Source of the DNA: Clostridium sp. Cult3
Lineage (GTDB): Bacteria; Bacillota; Clostridia; Tissierellales; Tepidimicrobiaceae
Direction: 5' to 3'
Assembly (NCBI RefSeq): GCF_021655115.1
Contig: NZ_PPXY01000013.1
Location: 55,899-119,898, forward strand
DNA length: 64,000 bases
Part shown: positions 61,983 to 64,000 of the stretch, in pieces
Numbering within the stretch: position 1 is the stretch's first letter
How the letters are laid out: each line of letters opens with the position of its first letter
Program-made: the position numbers and the translations under genes
Notes under the pieces: model-generated
Databases searched by the model: none
Told to the model about the DNA's origin: nothing
Seen by the model: the letters and a program-made list of their open reading frames with translations, nothing else

Positions 61983-62879
61983 TTGATACCAAATATGAAA
62001 TTCTATGTAATATCTATTGTTGCAATATTTGCAGCTTTGGGCATAGGAATATATATAGGTTTTGCTCTTGATGCTCAAAGTTTTGTAGTGGATCAAAGAG
62101 AAGATATAGCGGCTAAACTAGAAGAACGATTTGATTTTTTGAAAGGGGAAAATCAAGAGTTAAAATTAGAATTAAAAGAAATAGAAGCTGAAAATGACAG
62201 TTATAAATATTTTATAGAATCTACCTATGGGGAAATAGTAAAAGGGAAACTTACTGGTCAAAAAGTTGCTATTATTGAAACTAAGGATGATTATATGTAC
62301 TCAGGGGTAGGACAAATATTAGAAAATGCTGGTGCTCATGTGAGCAGTGTAACTACCATAACCGACAGGATTATGAATGAAGAAATGTTAAAAAATATAT
62401 ATGATGAATTAGAAATAGAAAACAATAATACTAATTTAATAACCAATACTGTAAATGAGATTGCAAAGTCTATTGCTTCCGGAGAACAATCTGAACTTAC
62501 AACAGCAATTATGGAAAGAGAGATAATAGATGTAGTAGGAAACATCAACCAACCAGTTGATTATATAATTATAGCCGGAGGTAGTGTACGTGAAGATAGA
62601 GATAGATTAAACCTAGTTGATAAAACTATCGTTGATGTATCAAAAGCTATGGATAAACCTATTATCGGAATTGAAAAATTGGTTGTAAATTATTCCTATA
62701 TAGATATGTATAAAAGCTTTAGAATAAGCACAGTAGATAATGTCGATACTACAATGGGTAAAGTTTCTCTTATATTAGCAATGGAAGGTAGACCAGGCCA
62801 TTATGGGACAAAACAGACAGCAGAACAATTGGTTCCAACACTAAAATTAACTATACCAGAATATTCTAAGGAGAGATAG
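61983..62879 (+). CDS. Copper transporter/SteB-like protein
   Basis: 298 residues: an N-terminal membrane helix (about 7-27), a coiled coil (LKGENQELKLELKEIEAENDS, in parts about 53-75) and an MctB-like domain (GQKVAIIETKDD, YIIIAGG). In Actinobacteria the family is annotated MctB or SteB; the coiled coil pairs with SteA. A copper role is doubtful. TTG start with AAGGAGG upstream. 1 base before the GT2 gene. Confidence 0.85.
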   Translation: MIPNMKFYVISIVAIFAALGIGIYIGFALDAQSFVVDQREDIAAKLEERFDFLKGENQELKLELKEIEAENDSYKYFIESTYGEIVKGKLTGQKVAIIETKDDYMYSGVGQILENAGAHVSSVTTITDRIMNEEMLKNIYDELEIENNNTNLITNTVNEIAKSIASGEQSELTTAIMEREIIDVVGNINQPVDYIIIAGGSVREDRDRLNLVDKTIVDVSKAMDKPIIGIEKLVVNYSYIDMYKSFRISTVDNVDTTMGKVSLILAMEGRPGHYGTKQTAEQLVPTLKLTIPEYSKER

Positions 62880-62880
62880 C

Positions 62881-63570
62881 ATGAAGGATGGGAAATTATT
62901 AGTAGTAGTGCCAGTGTATAATGAAGGAGATAGGATTACCGATACCCTAATGGGGTTAAAAGAAATTGAGTTGATTGATGAAATATTGATAGTTAATGAT
63001 GGTTCAACAGATAATACTCAGGATGTAATAGAAAAACTAGGAGTATCTATCATCTCTTTTGAGAAAAATATGGGTAAAGGTTATGCGATGAAAAGGGCTA
63101 TAGATGACATGGAATATGATTATATAGCTTTTGTAGATGGAGACCTGGGATATTCTAGTAGGGAATTGGAAAAGTTGATATATCCAGTTATCTCAGGAGA
63201 AGTAGACTTTACCATAGCTAAGTTTCCGGAAAGATCTACTGTGACCCATACTAAGGGTGGTTTTGGATTTGTAAAGGGATTGGCTAAGAAGGGTGTTTAT
63301 TTTCATACTAAAAAGGAAATAGATACTTCTCTATCTGGCCAAAGAGTATATAGGAAAGAAGTAATAGCTGTAATGGATTATATTCCTAATAGATATGGAA
63401 TAGAGGTCGCCATGACTATACAGGCTTTAAATGGTAGTTTTACATTTAAGGAAGTACCAGTTGAGATGACTCATAGATATACTGATAGAAACCTTAAGGG
63501 ATTTAAGCATAGAGGGAAACAATTTTTTGATATATTAAAAACTTTAATTATTATGTATTTTAGAAGGTGA
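62881..63570 (+). CDS. Glycosyltransferase family 2
   Basis: 229-residue GT-A enzyme: VVVPVYNEGDRI (about 8-19), IVNDGSTDNT (about 37-46), the metal DxD as FVDGDLGYS (about 80-88) and a C-terminal basic segment. It lacks membrane helices, resembling DPM1-type enzymes that glycosylate lipid carriers. Linked to steA/steB and a MraY/WecA-like gene, which suggests a polyprenyl-linked wall polymer (inference). Confidence 0.87.
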   Translation: MKDGKLLVVVPVYNEGDRITDTLMGLKEIELIDEILIVNDGSTDNTQDVIEKLGVSIISFEKNMGKGYAMKRAIDDMEYDYIAFVDGDLGYSSRELEKLIYPVISGEVDFTIAKFPERSTVTHTKGGFGFVKGLAKKGVYFHTKKEIDTSLSGQRVYRKEVIAVMDYIPNRYGIEVAMTIQALNGSFTFKEVPVEMTHRYTDRNLKGFKHRGKQFFDILKTLIIMYFRR

Positions 63571-63574
63571 CTTT

Positions 63575-64000
63575 ATGAACTATACTAATATTCTAAGTTT
63601 TATAATCAGTATAATATTATCGTATATTGCAACACCTATGATTCTTGATATGTTGTTTAGAAGCAAAACTATTCGCCTGAACTACAGGAATGAAGAAATC
63701 CCCATAGGTATGGGAATATTATTCATATTTGTTCAGATGATTAGTATGAGTATAGTTATTTTGTTAGGATGGGCTAATATGAAGTATGTTATGTCTTATT
63801 TATTGGCTTTTACTTTAATGGGTATGGTAGGGCTATTGGATGATTTAATTGGAGAGGAAGATGTTAAAGGATTTAAAGGGCATGTGAAAGCATTCTTTAG
63901 AGGCTTTTTAACTACTGGCTTTATCAAAGCAGGGATGGGTTTTTTTGTTGCACTATTATTTTCTATAACTATTTCTAAAGATATAATTAATATAATTATA
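63575..64000 (+). CDS. MraY/WecA-like phosphoglycosyltransferase, truncated by the window end
   Basis: ATG 63575 with AAGGTGAC upstream; open to base 64000 (142 codons). Four hydrophobic segments so far and the acidic cytoplasmic motif GLLDDLIGEEDVKGFKGH (about residues 88-105), typical of the GT4 polyprenyl-phosphate N-acetylhexosamine-1-phosphate transferases. Shorter N-terminus than MraY. The rest lies outside the window. Confidence 0.85.
   Translation, partial: MNYTNILSFIISIILSYIATPMILDMLFRSKTIRLNYRNEEIPIGMGILFIFVQMISMSIVILLGWANMKYVMSYLLAFTLMGMVGLLDDLIGEEDVKGFKGHVKAFFRGFLTTGFIKAGMGFFVALLFSITISKDIINIII

Noticed and set aside
1..64000. CRISPR arrays, insertion sequences, prophage, tRNA or rRNA genes
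   Set aside because: No regular direct repeats, transposase or integrase motifs, or tRNA TTC-loop/acceptor patterns were found on reading both strands.

Overview
The window is about 30-35% G+C, tightly packed, almost entirely plus-strand, and rich in TTG and GTG starts with strong purine-rich Shine-Dalgarno (SD) sites. It carries a full set of endospore regulators (spo0A, spoIVB, the eight-gene spoIIIA operon, intact pro-sigK, yhcN-type lipoprotein, spore deacetylase). This points to an anaerobic, endospore-forming clostridial Firmicute. Gene content resembles Tissierellales-type clostridia (inference). An OLE RNA, so far described mainly from extremophilic or anaerobic Gram-positives, fits a thermophilic, alkaliphilic or halotolerant lifestyle. 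I see no tRNA, rRNA, CRISPR array, prophage or intact insertion sequence.

Layout. 1-2.9 kb: spore-surface-like genes (truncated glycosyltransferase, Asp-box propeller protein, divergent cysteine-containing protein). 3-5.1 kb: iscR-iscS-iscU Fe-S assembly. 5.2-7.1 kb: PRC-barrel protein, small glycine-rich protein, AI-2E-type permease. 7.2-20.6 kb: the Firmicute alaS-ireB-ruvX-mltG-trmR-trhP-udk neighbourhood, with a phosphatase-like membrane protein, an aldo/keto reductase, fur, rnjA and a ylbF-like gene inserted. 20.6-24.8 kb: class B PBP, sigK, and the convergent deacetylase and lipoprotein genes. 24.9-42.5 kb: a Gram-positive type IV pilus (T4P) locus lying between aroE and aroK-aroQ. It has pilB-pilT-pilC, a class I cyclic-di-GMP riboswitch, the major pilin, pilD, two sets of minor pilins, pilM-N-O, an SLH protein and a ComFB-like protein. 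42.6-50.2 kb: efp, an acidic protein, spoIIIAA-AH, and the Asp23-AmaP-DUF2273 envelope cluster. 50.2-58.2 kb: nusB, tsaD-like, xseA-xseB, ispA, the OLE RNA gene, oapA, tlyA, argR, recN. 58.4-64 kb: spoIVB, spo0A, steA-steB, a GT2 gene and a truncated MraY/WecA-like gene.

How it works together. Sporulation dominates: Spo0A starts the programme, SpoIIIAA-AH forms the forespore-mother cell channel, SpoIVB signals pro-SigK processing, and pro-SigK itself is encoded here with its pro-sequence. The pilus locus looks wired to c-di-GMP at the RNA level (riboswitch) and possibly at the protein level (ComFB). Its parts are adapted to a thick wall: PilO fused to LysM, an SLH protein, and a pilin-like protein carrying a propeller. 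The most striking element is the approximately 565-nt OLE RNA with its own promoter and terminator, directly upstream of its membrane partner OapA.
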